A stretch of 64,000 nt of DNA. Source: Palsa-89 sp963824345 (lineage in GTDB: Bacteria; Acidobacteriota; Terriglobia; Bryobacterales; Bryobacteraceae). The position numbers were made by a program, and so were the translations under genes. How positions within the stretch are numbered: the first letter of the stretch is position 1; each line of letters starts with the position of its first letter. The notes under the pieces are model-generated. The model worked only from the letters and a program-made list of their open reading frames with translations, was not told where the DNA came from and did not search any database. Positions 63,919 to 64,000 of this stretch are shown piece by piece. The DNA lies in the NCBI GenBank assembly GCA_963824345.1, contig CAWGOZ010000006.1, forward strand, positions 434,001-498,000, in the 5' to 3' direction.

Positions 63919-64000
63919 GTCACTTGTAACTGTACTCTATTGCGAGGTGCTAAAGAGATCCAGGCTGGCCGGGCTGGGGCTCGGGAGGGGCAGGCCATCC

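Overview
The window is GC-rich, densely coded bacterial chromosome. It is most consistent with an Acidobacteriota genome of the Solibacter/Bryobacter type. This is an inference from a mixture of signs: frequent TTG and GTG starts, Pro-rich PEP-CTERM-like secreted proteins, an S8 protease with NVIWGT repeats, abundant short palindromic intergenic repeats, and a cysteine-rich insertion in RpoB. No rRNA gene is present, so the assignment cannot be fixed from this window alone.

Layout. (1) 1-9.5 kb: a catabolic island with a PQQ-type dehydrogenase, an MmgE/PrpD protein, an SDR, a metallo-beta-lactamase-fold lactonase-like enzyme, a beta-hydroxyacid dehydrogenase, a carboxymuconolactone decarboxylase family protein, an MFS transporter and an aldehyde dehydrogenase. 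It is interrupted by a 17-unit, 25-bp palindromic tandem repeat (6.2-6.65 kb). (2) 9.5-14.5 kb: a single-module NRPS (C-A-PCP-TE) divergent from an Rrf2-type regulator, with a small gene remnant downstream. (3) 14.5-17.2 kb: a nitroreductase-family reductase and a membrane Ser/Thr kinase. (4) 17.3-26.8 kb: a surface-glycan locus. An LpxD-like acyltransferase and a WbmS-like deacetylase converge on a tightly overlapping seven-gene operon (Gfo/Idh oxidoreductase, membrane protein, two hexapeptide acyltransferases, epimerase, an aminotransferase-glycosyltransferase fusion, methyltransferase). (5) 26.9-29.9 kb: four nearly identical secreted, C-terminally anchored proteins in tandem with exactly 7-bp spacers, followed by an IS1202/ISNCY-like insertion sequence with a 16-bp target duplication. 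(6) 31.5-36 kb: Doc-type and VapBC toxin-antitoxin pairs, protocatechuate dioxygenase (pcaHG), a CheY-like regulator, peptide deformylase, an orphan Flp pilin and a HicB-like protein. (7) 36.1-52.3 kb: the core translation/transcription cluster tRNA-Tyr, tRNA-Thr, tuf, rpmG, tRNA-Trp, secE, nusG, rplK, rplA, rplJ, rplL, rpoB, rpoC. An opposite-strand S8 protease separates rplK from rplA. (8) 52.4-64 kb: a MazEF-like pair, an orphan RHH protein, thiO, a KdpDE-like two-component pair, an ACS-type MFS transporter, an AsmA-like protein, a lipoprotein cyclophilin, an SDR and a UPF0182 membrane protein.

How it fits together. The core cluster keeps the classical bacterial order but carries several unusual additions: a roughly 64-residue double zinc-ribbon-like insertion in RpoB, an intrinsic-terminator-like attenuator just ahead of rpoB, the protease between rplK and rplA, and a shared palindromic element 3' of both tuf and rpoB. 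The most notable accessory features are the tandem secreted-protein array, the aminotransferase-GT2 fusion (whose junction looks like a frameshifted ATGA overlap) and the concentration of toxin-antitoxin loci on both sides of the core cluster.
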